The position numbers and the translations under genes were made by a program. The notes beneath the pieces were generated by a model that was not told the origin of the DNA, did no database searches, and worked only from the letters and a program-made list of their open reading frames with translations. Source: a virus. From it: a stretch of DNA of 64,000 nucleotides. The DNA lies in the IMG/VR virus record IMGVR_UViG_3300044673_000327, positions 21,289 through 85,288 of that record, one strand, 5' to 3'. Positions 63,411 through 64,000 of this stretch are shown here, piece by piece; positions within the stretch are counted from its first letter, which is position 1, and every line of letters starts with the position of its first letter.

Positions 63411-63696
63411 ATTAATCACCGCGCTACCCGATCAAGCCCCTTGTCTTCCTTTTGATAAATCTTTTGCCGAGCAGAAGGATAGGCTAATCTCTATCCTAGA
63501 AAATGCCCTAGAAAAGATCGGGGAAGAAGAGGGATTAGATCCCGAATTAGATTTTTTCTGTCATCTGATTAACTATCTGCTCGGTGAATTACATTCGGGC
63601 AATCGAGAGGTTATTCGTCTTTGTTATTTAGTCTGTCAAGATGACCTCGATCGGAAAATCACCAAGCTCAGAGAATATGCCGAGGAGTATCTTTAA
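63403..63696 (+). CDS. hypothetical protein, 97 aa
   Basis: Not recognised. It is an acidic helical protein (DRLISILENALEKIGEEEGL, then KITKLREYAEEYL). It overlaps the preceding gene by 8 nt and is part of the same operon. Confidence 0.58.
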   Translation: MNKLITALPDQAPCLPFDKSFAEQKDRLISILENALEKIGEEEGLDPELDFFCHLINYLLGELHSGNREVIRLCYLVCQDDLDRKITKLREYAEEYL

Positions 63697-63719
63697 TCTA
63701 AACAGAGAGAAAGAAAAGA

Positions 63720-63953
63720 ATGAGTGATTCAATATTTTTTGTTTTAATCTCCCCCTACATGGACTCTATTAAAATTTGCGAGGGGGATTCCGTACAGAAC
63801 GCTCTCCGAAGCTTCCGATCTTCCGTTTGGAAACAAGGATCGGGAGCCGATGAAAGAGTTAATGAAGAGTACGGGGGGTGGGGAGTTTACGAATGGCAAG
63901 AGAGAAATTTAATTTATCTCGCTACTTTTGCGGAATTTGATTACGGGATGTAA
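63720..63953 (+). CDS. hypothetical protein, 77 aa
   Basis: Not recognised. It is an alpha/beta protein (DSIFFVLISPYMDSIKICEG, then WGVYEWQERNLIYLATFAEF). AGAGAAAG precedes the ATG. Possibly the last gene of the operon within the window; a further ATG at 63987 starts a frame cut by the window end. Confidence 0.58.
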   Translation: MSDSIFFVLISPYMDSIKICEGDSVQNALRSFRSSVWKQGSGADERVNEEYGGWGVYEWQERNLIYLATFAEFDYGM

Positions 63954-64000
63954 TTAATTTATGACGCTTATCGAAAGTAAAAGAACATGATAGATCTTAT

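Overview
The window is part of a large, lytic-looking tailed-phage genome whose host is probably a cyanobacterium. The phage assignment rests on a large terminase, a small terminase candidate, a portal, a scaffold-like protein, a major capsid candidate, long fibre proteins and a lysis pair. The cyanobacterial host is inferred from the frequent GCGATCGC-type octamers, many genes without a Shine-Dalgarno sequence, and a cyanobacterial-type CRISPR repeat at 1334-1370. No integrase, tape measure, tail tube or replicative DNA polymerase is visible here; they may lie outside the window. The absence of a tape measure and the row of glycine/glutamine-rich internal proteins suit a short-tailed virion, but this is inference.

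Layout. 36-1859 (+): small accessory genes and a CRISPR-like repeat pair. 1856-10901 (mostly -): a c-di-GMP phosphodiesterase (EAL) gene, a SWIM zinc-finger gene and the fibre/adhesin block. 11030-15146: two virion-type genes, a tRNA-like element, a C5 cytosine methyltransferase (-), then a holin candidate and a cell-wall enzyme (+). 15190-28594 (mostly -): virion-associated genes including an ADP-ribosyltransferase and a second possible one, an HNH homing endonuclease inserted at the 3' end of the capsid gene, capsid, scaffold and portal. 28864-36980: small (+) genes in single-gene modules, including SSB and a TnpB-N-like protein, interleaved with the terminase genes (-). 37053-44890 (-): low-complexity internal virion proteins, followed by a sigma-factor gene. 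46256-53772 (+): small genes, a macro-like/SLOG fusion and a single-chain double-psi-beta-barrel RNA polymerase. 54051-58616 (+): a giant virion protein. 58692-63953 (+): replication/modification-type genes including an N6-adenine methyltransferase.

Transcription appears to be highly organised. Three different upstream elements recur, each at a nearly fixed distance from start codons. Class A is TTTTTAGGTTAGCCCTTCGGGG, carrying a CCC-UUCG-GGG hairpin, about 32-66 nt before (+) genes that mostly end in their own terminator followed by CCACGGGCTT. Class B is GATAGCTACGCTA, about 33-38 nt before another set. Class C is TAGGAANACTA-N2-CGGGG, about 19-30 nt before virion, ADP-ribosyltransferase and C5-methyltransferase genes. 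The phage encodes both a sigma-70 region-2 protein (44964-45722) and an RNA polymerase with a DYDGD catalytic motif (50770-53397), so it probably reads these classes with its own machinery. This is the most likely under-described system in the window.

Other points of interest are a synonymously recoded copy of the capsid 3' end carried by the HNH element, a 635-nt out-of-frame portal/scaffold overlap, two abnormal tRNA-like elements, a purine-rich dispersed repeat found in leaders and inside genes, and several candidate structured RNAs.
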